DNA of 64,000 nucleotides, taken from assembly GCA_028868515.1 (NCBI GenBank), contig JAGWUI010000001.1:186001-250000 (forward strand), read 5' to 3'. The translations under genes and the position numbers were made by a program. This DNA comes from Gammaproteobacteria bacterium (GTDB lineage Bacteria > Pseudomonadota > Gammaproteobacteria > Pseudomonadales > Moraxellaceae). Below, piece after piece: positions 54,727 through 64,000 of this stretch (position 1 is the stretch's first letter; the number at the start of each line of letters is the position of its first letter). The notes beneath the pieces were generated by a model. It saw only the letters and a program-made list of their open reading frames with translations. It was not told the DNA's origin and ran no database searches.

Positions 54727-55797
54727 CTAGCCTTTGAGTTGTTTTGCAAAATTAAGCATACGATCTAATGGCACTTTAGCGCGCAATGCTAAATCGGCAT
54801 CAACATGAATTTCCTGATCACCTGTTTTAAGCACATGCAATAAGTTATCCAGCTCATTCATGGCCATCCATGGACAATGCGCACAAGAACGACATGTTGC
54901 GCCCTCGCCTGCTGTCGGTGCTTCAATCAGGATTTTATCCGGTGCGGCTTGTTGCATTTTGTAGAAAATCCCACGATCAGTCGCAACGATCATACGTTTG
55001 TGAGGCAAAGTCTGTGCGGCTTTAATCAACTGGCTTGTACTTCCAACTGCATCAGCTAAGGCGATCACAGACTCTGGTGATTCTGGATGTACCAAAATCG
55101 CAGCATCAGGATATAGAGCTTTCATTTGCTCTAAACCGCGCGCGCGAAACTCCTCATGCACAATACATGAGCCATCCCAGAGCAACATATCTGCGCCAGT
55201 TTTCTTCTGGATATAGCGACCTAGGTGCTGGTCAGGCGCCCAGATAATTTTTTCACCTAGGCTATCCAGATGCTCAACAATATCTACGGCAATACTTGAA
55301 GTCACGACCCAATCTGCTCTTGCTTTTACCGCAGCTGACGTATTGGCATATACAACTACAGTATGATCAGGATGTGCGTCACAAAACGCAGTGAACTCAT
55401 CAACTGGACACCCCAAATCTAATGAACACGTCGCTTCTAACGTCGGCATGAGCACAGTTTTTTCGGGGCTTAAAATTTTGGCGGTTTCACCCATGAATTT
55501 CACGCCAGCAACCATCAATGTTGTTGCCGAATGGTCACGTCCAAAACGTGCCATTTCTAAGGAATCCGAAACACAGCCGCCTGTGGCTTCTGCAAGTGCT
55601 TGAATATCAGGATCACAGTAATAGTGCGCCACCAACACTGCATCTCGCTTCTTCAACTCTGCGGCAATTTCTTCAAACTTTTGTTTGCGCTCGCTTTCGC
55701 TGAGTTTATGTTCAGTATTGTTATGGTCAAAGCCACTCAATCGATCAAGGTGCTCTTTGACGATGATTTTGGAATGATTATCGATGAGTGCTGACAT
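54727..55797 (-). CDS. nadA: quinolinate synthase NadA
   Basis: A 356-residue [4Fe-4S] enzyme that condenses iminoaspartate with dihydroxyacetone phosphate to quinolinate for NAD synthesis. The cluster ligands are the Cys in [12 protein letters not shown], the Cys in [11 protein letters not shown] and one in [18 protein letters not shown]. The [15 protein letters not shown] and [19 protein letters not shown] blocks are typical. The start has AAGAG about 7 bases upstream. Other nad genes are not adjacent, although nadK lies 1.6 kb away on the same strand. It is downstream of sohB on the same strand but separated by a terminator. Confidence 0.95.
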   Translation of the reverse strand: MSALIDNHSKIIVKEHLDRLSGFDHNNTEHKLSESERKQKFEEIAAELKKRDAVLVAHYYCDPDIQALAEATGGCVSDSLEMARFGRDHSATTLMVAGVKFMGETAKILSPEKTVLMPTLEATCSLDLGCPVDEFTAFCDAHPDHTVVVYANTSAAVKARADWVVTSSIAVDIVEHLDSLGEKIIWAPDQHLGRYIQKKTGADMLLWDGSCIVHEEFRARGLEQMKALYPDAAILVHPESPESVIALADAVGSTSQLIKAAQTLPHKRMIVATDRGIFYKMQQAAPDKILIEAPTAGEGATCRSCAHCPWMAMNELDNLLHVLKTGDQEIHVDADLALRAKVPLDRMLNFAKQLKG

Positions 55798-55826
55798 AAA
55801 ATAACTCTTAGCATTAACAATTCATG

Positions 55827-55862
55827 TAAAAAAGCTGTTTGGCCTCTAATAGCTCAAACAGC
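55827..55862 (-). terminator. terminator of sohB
   Basis: GCTGTTTG and CAAACAGC form an 8-bp stem around a 13-base loop, followed on the minus strand by a run of six T. Confidence 0.85.
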
Positions 55863-55900
55863 CCATAACCTTGATTCTTTGATCGTTAGTAACCATCAAA

Positions 55901-56875
55901 TTAAAGCGTTGGATCTCGAAACTCAACCGCACGACGCGTAAGCGTGGCAAAAGCATTCTGAATTTTTTGCTCAACAATAGGCGCCCATTGTAAACTGGCT
56001 TGACCCGCAAGTTGTGCAGCTTGTAAACCTAATTTCTCTCCCAGAGTCAGTTTGCGACGTGATTGGATTGAGTAAACATCACTTTTCGGCAATAACGACA
56101 ATAAATACGCATCACTGGTTTGCAACTGGTCAACGAGATTAAGATTCAACGCATCTTCGCCATACCAATGCTCGCCTGTAGCAATTGTGGAAACATCTAA
56201 CTTAGGACGATACTTGCCAACAAAGTGTTTAAAAAGTTGATGCGTTTGCTCCAATTCTTCTTCAAACTTTTCTTTACCTTCGTCAGAGTTCTCACCGAAC
56301 ATCGTTACCGTACGTTTGTATTTACCTGCGGTGTAAACATCGAAATCGATTTTTAGGGATTGAAGAAGTTTATGAAAGTTTGGCATTTGTGCGACGACGC
56401 CAATAGACCCCACAACTGCGAATGGCGCAGCTACAATTTCTTGCGCAATACATGCCATCATATAGCCGCCACTTGCAGCCACTTTATCAATACAAATTGT
56501 TAAGTGAAATCCAGCATCACGTAAGCGAGCCAATTGCGCTGCGGCTAAACCATAACCATGTACCAACCCACCTGGACTTTCCAAACGCAAAACGATCTGA
56601 TCACGACCCGCGCGTGCCATTGACAGAATCACTGTAATTTCTTCGCGTAAATGCTCTACTGCACTGGCTTGAATATCGCCTTTAAAGTCTAGAACGTAAA
56701 CTCGATTACCTTCTTTTGTCCGAATCTTTTGGTTTCTTTCTTGGGTCTTAGTCAGTTTTTTTTGTTCTGATTTAGATAACGTAGCATTTGCCAGAAAACG
56801 CTGGTGAGACTCTAAACGCTCATTTAAATGAGTAATACGCATTTCTGATTGAAATTTTGGGGTATGAAATAGCAT
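55901..56875 (-). CDS. sohB: SohB-type S49 serine peptidase lacking the membrane anchor
   Basis: A 324-residue S49 peptidase of the SohB/SppA family, predicted to use a Ser-Lys dyad: the Ser is in DKVAASGGYMMACIAQEI and the Lys in YTAGKYKRTVTMFGEN. Other blocks matching E. coli SohB are VYVLDFKGDIQASAVEHLRE, LRLESPGGLVHGYGLAAAQL and IATGEHWYGEDALNLNLV. The N-terminal region differs: E. coli SohB (349 residues) begins with a membrane helix, whereas here a charged helical segment (MLFHTPKFQSEMRITHLNER) is the start. The protein therefore looks soluble or peripheral. AGGA lies 9 bases before the ATG. Physiological substrates are unknown. Confidence 0.9.
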   Translation of the reverse strand: MLFHTPKFQSEMRITHLNERLESHQRFLANATLSKSEQKKLTKTQERNQKIRTKEGNRVYVLDFKGDIQASAVEHLREEITVILSMARAGRDQIVLRLESPGGLVHGYGLAAAQLARLRDAGFHLTICIDKVAASGGYMMACIAQEIVAAPFAVVGSIGVVAQMPNFHKLLQSLKIDFDVYTAGKYKRTVTMFGENSDEGKEKFEEELEQTHQLFKHFVGKYRPKLDVSTIATGEHWYGEDALNLNLVDQLQTSDAYLLSLLPKSDVYSIQSRRKLTLGEKLGLQAAQLAGQASLQWAPIVEQKIQNAFATLTRRAVEFRDPTL

Positions 56876-57071
56876 ATTTTGATGTCCTGTAATAATTCAT
56901 CAATCGCACGTTAGAAAAACGGCACGTTGTTCTAAGTCATGCATGAGTCTGAGTCAAAGCAAAACCATCGTAAAACAAACCGTAGTTCTAGTTATTGTGA
57001 TGACAACATTAAAATTCAAGTGAGTTATTTGTCTCTCTAAGTTGATCTAAGACAAGATCACAACATTAGCA

Positions 57072-57359
57072 TCAAACCAAACGCAATGGCTTTTCTTCAT
57101 CGGCGTGATTGTGGGGATGATCGGAATCACAAGACTCGCCTTCTTTTTTACCTTTATCAATGTAGCCCGTACGCTGATTTTCAGGTAAATGCTTCATTTC
57201 CCAGATCAAAACCGCTTGCATAGATGTAGCGCGCTGTTCTGGTGTTAAACGATCACCATTTGGCCATTTACCAATTTCAACCGCAGTACGCAGGCGATCT
57301 ACAATTTCAGGGGTTAGCGCTGCCAAAACTGCTTCAGGGTTCATTGCATCATTACTCAT
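57072..57359 (-). CDS. DUF1315 (YeaC-like) small protein
   Basis: A 95-residue cytoplasmic protein. The core DRLRTAVEIGKWPNGDRLTP and ATSMQAVLIWEMKHLPENQR matches the DUF1315/YeaC family, of unknown function and widespread in gammaproteobacteria. The C-terminus is His- and acid-rich (GESCDSDHPHNHADEEKPLR), which could bind metal. It lies 28 bases downstream of nadK on the same strand and is probably co-transcribed with it. A ribosome-site-like GAGTAAAG precedes the ATG. Confidence 0.85.
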   Translation of the reverse strand: MSNDAMNPEAVLAALTPEIVDRLRTAVEIGKWPNGDRLTPEQRATSMQAVLIWEMKHLPENQRTGYIDKGKKEGESCDSDHPHNHADEEKPLRLV

Positions 57360-57387
57360 ATCACTTTACTCATAACAACTTCAAAGG

Positions 57388-58359
57388 TTACTCATCACTG
57401 CTTTCTTTATAATGACTCCAGCCAAGCTTAGTCCGACAAGCAGCATAAAAATCATAACCAGGAGGATGCAGCAAATTTAATTTAAATGGATGCTTGCGAA
57501 TATAGAGCCAATCCCCTTCATCCAAAGTCACACTAGATTGACCATCAGCACTCACCATTGGACGGACGCGTGTACCTTTAATATTGATTTTAATTTCACA
57601 TTCACTAGCAACTACAATCGGGCGACTAGATAACGTATGAGGGTGCATTGGCGCGAGTACGATACCTTGCATAGATGGATGCATAATTGGACCTCCAGCA
57701 GATAAAGCGTAAGCTGTAGATCCTGTTGGTGTCGCGATAATCAACCCGTCACTATGCTGTCTATACACAAAATGACCGTCGATACTCAGCTCGAAATCAA
57801 TCATATGCACGGATTTACCTGCATGTAATACGATGTCATTTAATGCCACTGCTTCATGTGTCACACGACCTTCTGTACGAATTTCCATGTGTAAAAGAAA
57901 TCGCTTATCCAGCGTAAAGTCGCCTTTGAGTACATGATTTAGCTTTTCGATCACACCATCTGGCGAAACATCAGCCAAAAATCCCAAACGACCGCGATTC
58001 ACGCCAAGGACTGGAGTTTGATAACGCGCTAATACACGAGCCGCATGCAATAAAGAGCCATCACCACCGACAACAACCACTAAATCACAAACCTCACCCA
58101 ACAAGGCACGCGAGACGACTTGAACAGCTGGCATCTGCGCCAATTCTGCTGTCGCTTCATCAAAAATAGGATTAAGACCACACGCAACAATATGATCATG
58201 GATCAAATGCAGGGTATCAACAACAGAAGTCTTGCCGGGTCGACCCATCAACCCGATATTACGAAAATGTTGGCTTTTAACGGCGACGCTTTGAGCGTTT
58301 TGCCTGACTGATTTCAAAATCCTCAGTACTCCAATGTATTCTAGGGTGAAGCATAACAT
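57388..58359 (-). CDS. nadK: NAD kinase
   Basis: The ATP-dependent enzyme that phosphorylates NAD to NADP. The GGDGS motif is in VVVVGGDGSLLHAARVLARY, followed by VLGVNRGRLGFLADVSPDGV and the NE/D-containing SDGLIIATPTGSTAYALSAGG motif, all diagnostic. The C-terminal strand region includes VSADGQSSVTLDEGDWLYI. The start is uncertain: the only upstream ATG gives 323 residues with no clear ribosome site, and a TTG at 58317 is close behind GAGGA and would give 309. NAD kinases of this group are about 300 residues. It is upstream of the DUF1315 gene. Confidence 0.93.
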   Translation of the reverse strand: MLCFTLEYIGVLRILKSVRQNAQSVAVKSQHFRNIGLMGRPGKTSVVDTLHLIHDHIVACGLNPIFDEATAELAQMPAVQVVSRALLGEVCDLVVVVGGDGSLLHAARVLARYQTPVLGVNRGRLGFLADVSPDGVIEKLNHVLKGDFTLDKRFLLHMEIRTEGRVTHEAVALNDIVLHAGKSVHMIDFELSIDGHFVYRQHSDGLIIATPTGSTAYALSAGGPIMHPSMQGIVLAPMHPHTLSSRPIVVASECEIKINIKGTRVRPMVSADGQSSVTLDEGDWLYIRKHPFKLNLLHPPGYDFYAACRTKLGWSHYKESSDE

Positions 58360-58518
58360 TAAATGTTAAATATGACAGAGACCTGCTCGGTCGTTTATTA
58401 TTTTGGTTGTTGATCGTTACCATTTTCCATTAAAACTCGCATTGCGCATCACAATAGAACACAGTTTAATAGAAACGTTTATCAATAATCGCATTAATAT
58501 TTAAAACAGGGGATTTTT

Positions 58519-59256
58519 ATGCAAAGTGACAATCCAATGCTACGTCGTGCGGAATTTATACCGACGAGTCAGCCTATGTCGATCGCAGGTGCGGTCAATA
58601 AATCAATGATTCTTACAATTATCGCTGCGGTAATTGCAATCGCATTTTATGCCTATTCAATTGCGTTAATGCATCAAGGTGTTGGAAATCCTGCACCATT
58701 AGGCGCAATTGCTGGTGCGGTTGCAGGTTTAGTTCTGGTCTTAATCATGACCTTTAAGCCAACCACAAGTTCAACATTAGCAATCCCATACGCAGTATTT
58801 GAAGGATTGTTTTTGGGTGGTGTATCTGCAATGTATGAAACTCGCTATCCAGGTGTCCCTGCGAGCGCACTCCTTGCAACATTTGTCACAACGATCAGCT
58901 TATTTGCACTGTATCGCGCTGGCATTATTCGTGCGACTGAAAAATTTAAGTCAATCGTGATTTCAGCAACCATCGCCATTGCATTGATTTTTGTTGTACA
59001 AATGATTATGCAACTTGCATTTAGTTCAACGATTCCTGGCTTATTTGAACAGACAGGTGTGTTAGCCATTGGATTTGCTGCATTTGTTGCAATCATTGCT
59101 TCACTCAATTTAATCTTGGATTTTGATTTGATTGAGCGCTGTGCTCAAATGGGCGCACCAAAATATATGGAGTGGTTCTGTGCCACTGCTTTACTCGCAA
59201 CTTTAGTATGGATGTACATTTCATTCCTACGACTGTTAGGCACGCTGCGCAACTAA
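58519..59256 (+). CDS. Bax inhibitor-1/YccA-family membrane protein
   Basis: A 245-residue membrane protein with seven predicted helices, of the Bax-inhibitor-1 superfamily. The C-terminal signature is LILDFDLIERCAQMGAPKYM followed by EWFCATALLATLVWMYISF, as in the bacterial YccA/BI-1-like group, where the Asp residues form a pH-sensing or Ca-leak pore in the better-studied BsYetJ. GGGG lies 6-10 bases before the ATG. It is divergent from nadK and is followed by a good terminator, so it is monocistronic. Its role here (ion leak or membrane protease modulation) is inferred from the family. Confidence 0.88.
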   Translation: MQSDNPMLRRAEFIPTSQPMSIAGAVNKSMILTIIAAVIAIAFYAYSIALMHQGVGNPAPLGAIAGAVAGLVLVLIMTFKPTTSSTLAIPYAVFEGLFLGGVSAMYETRYPGVPASALLATFVTTISLFALYRAGIIRATEKFKSIVISATIAIALIFVVQMIMQLAFSSTIPGLFEQTGVLAIGFAAFVAIIASLNLILDFDLIERCAQMGAPKYMEWFCATALLATLVWMYISFLRLLGTLRN

Positions 59257-59282
59257 AAACATTACATAACTGTGGTTGAATA

Positions 59283-59318
59283 AAAAAAAGCTTCTGATTT
59301 TCGTCGGAAGCTTTTTTA
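59283..59318 (+). terminator. terminator of the BI-1-like gene
   Basis: AAAAAAGCTTCTGA and TCGGAAGCTTTTTT form a long stem (one G-U pair) with a 6-base loop, followed by T. Confidence 0.9.
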
Positions 59319-59393
59319 TTAGGTGACATTTGTCATAAGTTTTATCAGCTAAAAGCTGCATCAAGACGCTGACCCGTGTTAGAATATGCCGAC

Positions 59394-59417
59394 ATCGGGA
59401 CGTCTCCCGATTTTTTT
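59394..59417 (+). terminator. hairpin with T-run in the hisZ leader
   Basis: ATCGGGA and TCCCGAT form a 7-bp stem with a 4-base loop, followed by seven T in a row: a textbook terminator shape. It lies 108 bp before hisZ, and about 75 bp after the preceding terminator. It could end a small RNA or act as an attenuator. A palindrome TGACATTTGTCA (59324-59335) and a hairpin CAGCTAAAAGCTG (59346-59358) lie between. Confidence 0.65.
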
Positions 59418-59524
59418 ACGCCTGATTGATTTTCAAGCCCAATGGATTTTTAAGTCAGTCTCTTGATTTACCGTATGTTGTTGATCAAAACACATATTTT
59501 GATTTCATTTGCATGGGACTTGTC

Positions 59525-60721
59525 ATGCCAGTTGCAGAAACTTGGTTGTTGCCTGATGGTGTTGCAGATATTTTGCCACTACAGGCTCGCACAATAGAAT
59601 CATTGCGTCAGCGTTTATTAAATACTCTAGCCTCACGCGGCTACGCATTGGTGTACACGCCGTTTATCGAATATGTTGAATCACTCTTAACCAGCAACGA
59701 TGTGAATGCTGGCATCAACAATCATGATCTTGATTTAGTTACGTTTAAACTGATTGATCAGTTGACTGGTCGACTAATGGGTGTTCGTGCTGACATTACA
59801 CCGCAAGTTGCACGTATCGATGCACATGTCAATCCAACAGATGGTGTTGCACGTTACTGCTATGCAGCAACTGTATTGCATACACGCCCGCAAGGGTTAT
59901 CCGCTTCACGTACCCCTTTACAAATTGGTGCTGAATTATTTGGTCATGCAGGGATCGAAGCAGATCTTGAGATGATTGATCTCATGCTCACGGTACTCGC
60001 CGAAGCTGGATTAACCGAAAAACTACACCTCGATTTAGGGCATGTTGCCGTATTCCGTGCACTAGCAGTTGCTACAGGTTTAAGTAGTGAACAAGAACAG
60101 ATTTTGTTTGATATCTATCAACGCAAATCAATTCCAGAACTTAAAGAGTTTTGCCTAGATTTACCGCATGGTGAGGATTTTCTAGTTCTAGGTCGTCTGG
60201 GACATGATATCTCAGCACTGACTGAGCAATTATCGACACAAGCAAAATTGCATACCGATGTACTGAGTGCGCTCGATCAGCTTGCAACTGCACTCGCCCA
60301 TGTTCAAACACATTGGCCACACATTAATGTCGGTGTCGATGCGACTGAATTGCGTGGTTATTATTACCACACAGGTTTAGTGTTTGCAGTTTACGCACCG
60401 AATTTTGCTGCGCCACTTGCTAAAGGTGGACGCTATGATGGTGTTGGCCAAGCGTTTGGTCGCGCACGTCCAGCGACAGGTTTTAGCTGTGATTTGTATA
60501 CATTGACAGGATATTTACCTGAAGATGTACAAAAAATTATTGTAGCGCCTGCAGGTCGTGATGCCGATTTATTATCAGCAATTGCATCAGCAAGAGCAGA
60601 TGGACATGTCGTAGCTCAAGCTCTCAGCGTAAGTGAAAAACTAAATGCGCTTGAGATTAATCAATACGCAACACATACATTTGTCAAAGATCAAAGCGGC
60701 TGGGCAACCATAGCGCTTTGA
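59525..60721 (+). CDS. hisZ: ATP phosphoribosyltransferase regulatory subunit HisZ
   Basis: A 398-residue histidyl-tRNA-synthetase paralogue that acts with the short form HisG in the first step of histidine synthesis. It begins MPVAETWLLPDGVADILPLQ; motif 2-like VARYCYAATVLHTRPQG and motif-like LHLDLGHVAVFRALAVATG and YAPNFAAPLAKGGRYDGVG follow. GGGA is 6 bases before the ATG at 59525; the longer frame from 59426 adds an unsupported leader. HisG is not in the window. It lies 57 bp upstream of purA on the same strand, as is common in this lineage, so the two may share a transcript. Confidence 0.93.
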   Translation: MPVAETWLLPDGVADILPLQARTIESLRQRLLNTLASRGYALVYTPFIEYVESLLTSNDVNAGINNHDLDLVTFKLIDQLTGRLMGVRADITPQVARIDAHVNPTDGVARYCYAATVLHTRPQGLSASRTPLQIGAELFGHAGIEADLEMIDLMLTVLAEAGLTEKLHLDLGHVAVFRALAVATGLSSEQEQILFDIYQRKSIPELKEFCLDLPHGEDFLVLGRLGHDISALTEQLSTQAKLHTDVLSALDQLATALAHVQTHWPHINVGVDATELRGYYYHTGLVFAVYAPNFAAPLAKGGRYDGVGQAFGRARPATGFSCDLYTLTGYLPEDVQKIIVAPAGRDADLLSAIASARADGHVVAQALSVSEKLNALEINQYATHTFVKDQSGWATIAL

Positions 60722-60727
60722 TATTGA

Positions 60728-62092
<1,365 letters not shown>

Positions 62093-62117
62093 TTTAACTT
62101 TATTTTAAGTGAATTAT

Positions 62118-62150
62118 AAAAAACGGCTATCATTTGATAGTCGTTTTTTT
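62118..62150 (+). terminator. terminator of purA
   Basis: AAAAACGGCTATCA pairs with TGATAGTCGTTTTT with one mismatch and a minimal loop, then T7. Confidence 0.88.
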
Positions 62151-62434
62151 ATGTAGCTCTTTTAAGCTTTGGTACTGTTGCAACCCTAACTATTCATTTG
62201 AGCTTTTAAACAATTCATTTGAACATGAAATCCACTCAGCGAAGATGAGAGTCTCGGACGATGAATCATGACGTGTCGTGTGTTACAATTACGCGCCTGA
62301 CTAAACTGAGTAGTACTGCATATTTATCTCTTTGTACTTAAAGAGAATCAGATTTGAATTTGTAGGCACAGCCGTCATGAGTGCTTCAAGCTAACAGATC
62401 AATATCTAATCTATTACATAGGGTTATACACCAA
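62151..62434. other. leader region upstream of trpG
   Basis: About 280 bp. It contains the direct repeat AATTCATTTGA-like sequences near 62192-62224 and a -10-like TACAAT at 62284-62289 without a clear -35. No leader peptide with tandem Trp codons is visible, so classical attenuation is not supported. Confidence 0.45.
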
Positions 62435-63028
62435 ATGCTTTTAATGATCGATAACTATGACTCTTTCACCTATAACATCGTTCAGTATTTTGGCGAACTC
62501 GGTCAAGATGTCAAAGTTGTACGAAACGATGAAGTGACGATTCAAGATATTGAAGCCATGAAGCCTGAATATCTAGTCATCTCACCTGGTCCATGCTCGC
62601 CCACTGAAGCAGGTATTTCATTAGAAGCAATTCAGCATTTTGCAGGAAAAATTCCATTACTCGGTGTTTGTCTGGGTCATCAGGCAATTGGTCAAGCATT
62701 TGGCGGTGATGTCATTCGTGCACGAGAAGTCATGCATGGCAGAATTTCGCCCATTTATCACGCAGATACTGGTGTATTTAAAGACTTACCGAATCCATTT
62801 AATGCAACGCGCTACCACTCTCTGATTGTTGACAAAAAAACGTTACCTGAAACACTTGAGATTACCGCGTGGACTGCCATAGATGGTCAAGTCGATGAAA
62901 TTATGGGATTACGTCATAAAACACTTCCGATTGAAGGTGTTCAATTTCACCCAGAATCAATTTTAAGTGAACATGGACATTCGTTACTGAAACGTTTTTT
63001 AGATGAATGGAAAGACTATGCAGCCTGA
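62435..63028 (+). CDS. trpG: anthranilate synthase component II (glutamine amidotransferase)
   Basis: A 197-residue class I glutamine amidotransferase that supplies ammonia to TrpE (and possibly to PabB, since in Acinetobacter a single such subunit is shared). The nucleophile Cys is in [17 protein letters not shown], and the His/Glu of the triad are in [10 protein letters not shown]. The start [20 protein letters not shown] at 62435 matches the family; the frame extends further without a ribosome site. It overlaps trpD by 11 bases, so the two are translationally coupled in the trpGDC-type operon known from Acinetobacter. Confidence 0.96.
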   Translation: MLLMIDNYDSFTYNIVQYFGELGQDVKVVRNDEVTIQDIEAMKPEYLVISPGPCSPTEAGISLEAIQHFAGKIPLLGVCLGHQAIGQAFGGDVIRAREVMHGRISPIYHADTGVFKDLPNPFNATRYHSLIVDKKTLPETLEITAWTAIDGQVDEIMGLRHKTLPIEGVQFHPESILSEHGHSLLKRFLDEWKDYAA

Positions 63029-64000
63029 TTCAAAACTTATTCGCGCTGCGCTGGAGCCACTGCTAAAAGGCCAATCTCTTGCAATGACTGAAATGCAAGC
63101 AGTTATGCTCGATATTATGCAAGGTCACGCCAATGACGCACAAATTGCTGCCTTTCTAGTTGCTCTACGCATCAAAGGAGAGTCTGTTGCAGAGCTTGAA
63201 GGTTCTGTGCGGGCAATGCGTGATTTGATGAAGCGCGTTCCACTTTCCAATCTTGATCGCACTGTTGATATTGTTGGCACTGGTGGCACAAGCCATGGTG
63301 CAGATTTAGTGAACATTTCAACCGCCTCTGCAATTGTCGCATCCGCTGCGGGTGCACGCGTTGCAAAACATGGTAATCGCTCCGCGTCATCCAAATCTGG
63401 CAGCGCTGATGTTCTTGAAGCTGCTGGCGTGAGTTTGGATTTAGATAGCAAACAGATTGCACGATGTATTGATACGATTGGTATTGGTTTTATGTTTGCG
63501 CCGCAACATCATCCAGCAATGCGTCATGCAATTGGTGTGCGCCGTGCGCTAGGCATTCGTACCATATTCAATTTGCTAGGTCCAATGACTAATCCAACGG
63601 GTCTGACTCACCATTTGATCGGCGCTTATGCACTTGAATGGTGTCGCCCAATGGCAGAAGTTTTAGCTCAGTTAGGTAGTGAGCGCGCTTTAGTCGTCCA
63701 TAGCCATGATGGTTTGGATGAATTATCTATTGCAGCACCTAATCAAGTTGTTTCACTAAAAGATGGTGAAATTACTGAATACCAATTATGCGCAGAAGAT
63801 GTTGGGTTGAAGACTCAATCTATTGATTCTTTGTCTATTGTAGATGCAAAAGATTCTTTAAGACTGATTAAAGATACGTTTGACAAGCAAAAAACAGCTG
63901 CAAGTGTTGTCGCTGCTCAAATGATCGCCTTTAATGCAGGTGCTGCACTGCATATTGCTGGTGTTACAAGTAACATTAAGCAAGGTGTTGAATTAGCAAT
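63018..64000 (+). CDS. trpD: anthranilate phosphoribosyltransferase, 3' end outside window
   Basis: The transferase that joins anthranilate to PRPP in tryptophan synthesis; 327 codons are visible and the usual ~349 indicates that about 20 are cut off. The PRPP motif is [20 protein letters not shown] (with GTGGT where many have GTGGD), followed by [20 protein letters not shown] and [19 protein letters not shown]. The ATG at 63018 lies inside the last codons of trpG. trpC is expected next, outside the window. Confidence 0.95.
   Translation, partial: MQPDSKLIRAALEPLLKGQSLAMTEMQAVMLDIMQGHANDAQIAAFLVALRIKGESVAELEGSVRAMRDLMKRVPLSNLDRTVDIVGTGGTSHGADLVNISTASAIVASAAGARVAKHGNRSASSKSGSADVLEAAGVSLDLDSKQIARCIDTIGIGFMFAPQHHPAMRHAIGVRRALGIRTIFNLLGPMTNPTGLTHHLIGAYALEWCRPMAEVLAQLGSERALVVHSHDGLDELSIAAPNQVVSLKDGEITEYQLCAEDVGLKTQSIDSLSIVDAKDSLRLIKDTFDKQKTAASVVAAQMIAFNAGAALHIAGVTSNIKQGVELA

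Noticed and set aside
62169-62190. GGTACTGTTGCAACCCTAAC resembles the terminal inverted repeat of IS6-family elements.
   Set aside because: Only about 12 bases match, there is no second end and no transposase remnant nearby, so chance is as likely.

Overview
The window looks like a chromosome segment of a gammaproteobacterium of the Moraxellaceae, most likely Acinetobacter or a close relative. The evidence is a moderately AT-rich sequence, an isc cluster in the order iscR-iscS-iscU-iscA-hscB-hscA-fdx, a trpG-trpD pair, paraquat-inducible protein A split into two genes, ntrBC, ThrH, malate synthase G and PurT, with gene sequences of Acinetobacter type. Almost everything is housekeeping or metabolic. 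I see no prophage, no complete insertion sequence, no CRISPR array and no large genomic island. Accessory signals are a MITE-like element, two copies of a palindromic repeat, a MazEF-like pair and several lineage-type small genes.

Layout. 1-5.2 kb: the 3' part of an AidB-type acyl-CoA dehydrogenase, a perfect 30-bp palindrome with a tiny membrane ORF, a CHAD protein, a voltage-sensor-like membrane protein, and a TetR gene divergent from two VOC genes with palindromic operators between. 5.3-11.2 kb: the isc operon behind a promoter carrying an IscR type-1 site. 11.2-16.3 kb: a membrane class III cyclase, HIT protein, small lipoprotein, ThrH, CysH and a MazEF-like module. 16.7-25.1 kb: FadH, a class I HMG-CoA reductase, a FadL-type porin, malate synthase G and an HD hydrolase. 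25.3-33.7 kb: purT, a PlsC-like acyltransferase, sthA, lipA, a DUF3311/sodium-solute symporter pair, dapD and an unknown gene. 33.7-40.2 kb: tRNA-Leu, an SDR/TetR divergent pair, ntrC-ntrB with a recognisable sigma-54 promoter and NtrC sites, and rimO.

40.3-51 kb: a secreted PliG-like protein; the pqi operon (pqiA1-pqiA2-pqiB-pqiC-MEKHLA gene) with a MITE-like hairpin element 22 bp before its first start codon; a PreP-type M16 protease; and a PAS-PAS-GGDEF-EAL protein. 51.4-53.9 kb: a GhoS-like small protein and a two-gene unit of an outer-membrane barrel and a secreted FMN-binding flavoprotein behind a strong palindrome. 54.1-54.5 kb: three tRNAs (Pro, Arg, His). 54.7-64 kb: nadA, sohB, a DUF1315 gene, nadK, a Bax-inhibitor-1-like protein, hisZ, purA, trpG and the start of trpD.

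Functional themes. Iron-sulfur assembly (isc) sits in the same window as many of its clients: LipA, RimO, NadA, CysH, FadH and Fdx. Fatty-acid and acetate metabolism is represented by the acyl-CoA dehydrogenase, FadH, the FadL-type porin and GlcB. Envelope lipid transport is represented by Pqi. The most interesting items are the barrel/flavoprotein unit, the class I HMG-CoA reductase in a presumably MEP-pathway bacterium, the MITE abutting the pqi operon, the two palindromic repeats whose arms covary, and the NtrC/sigma-54 autoregulatory region.
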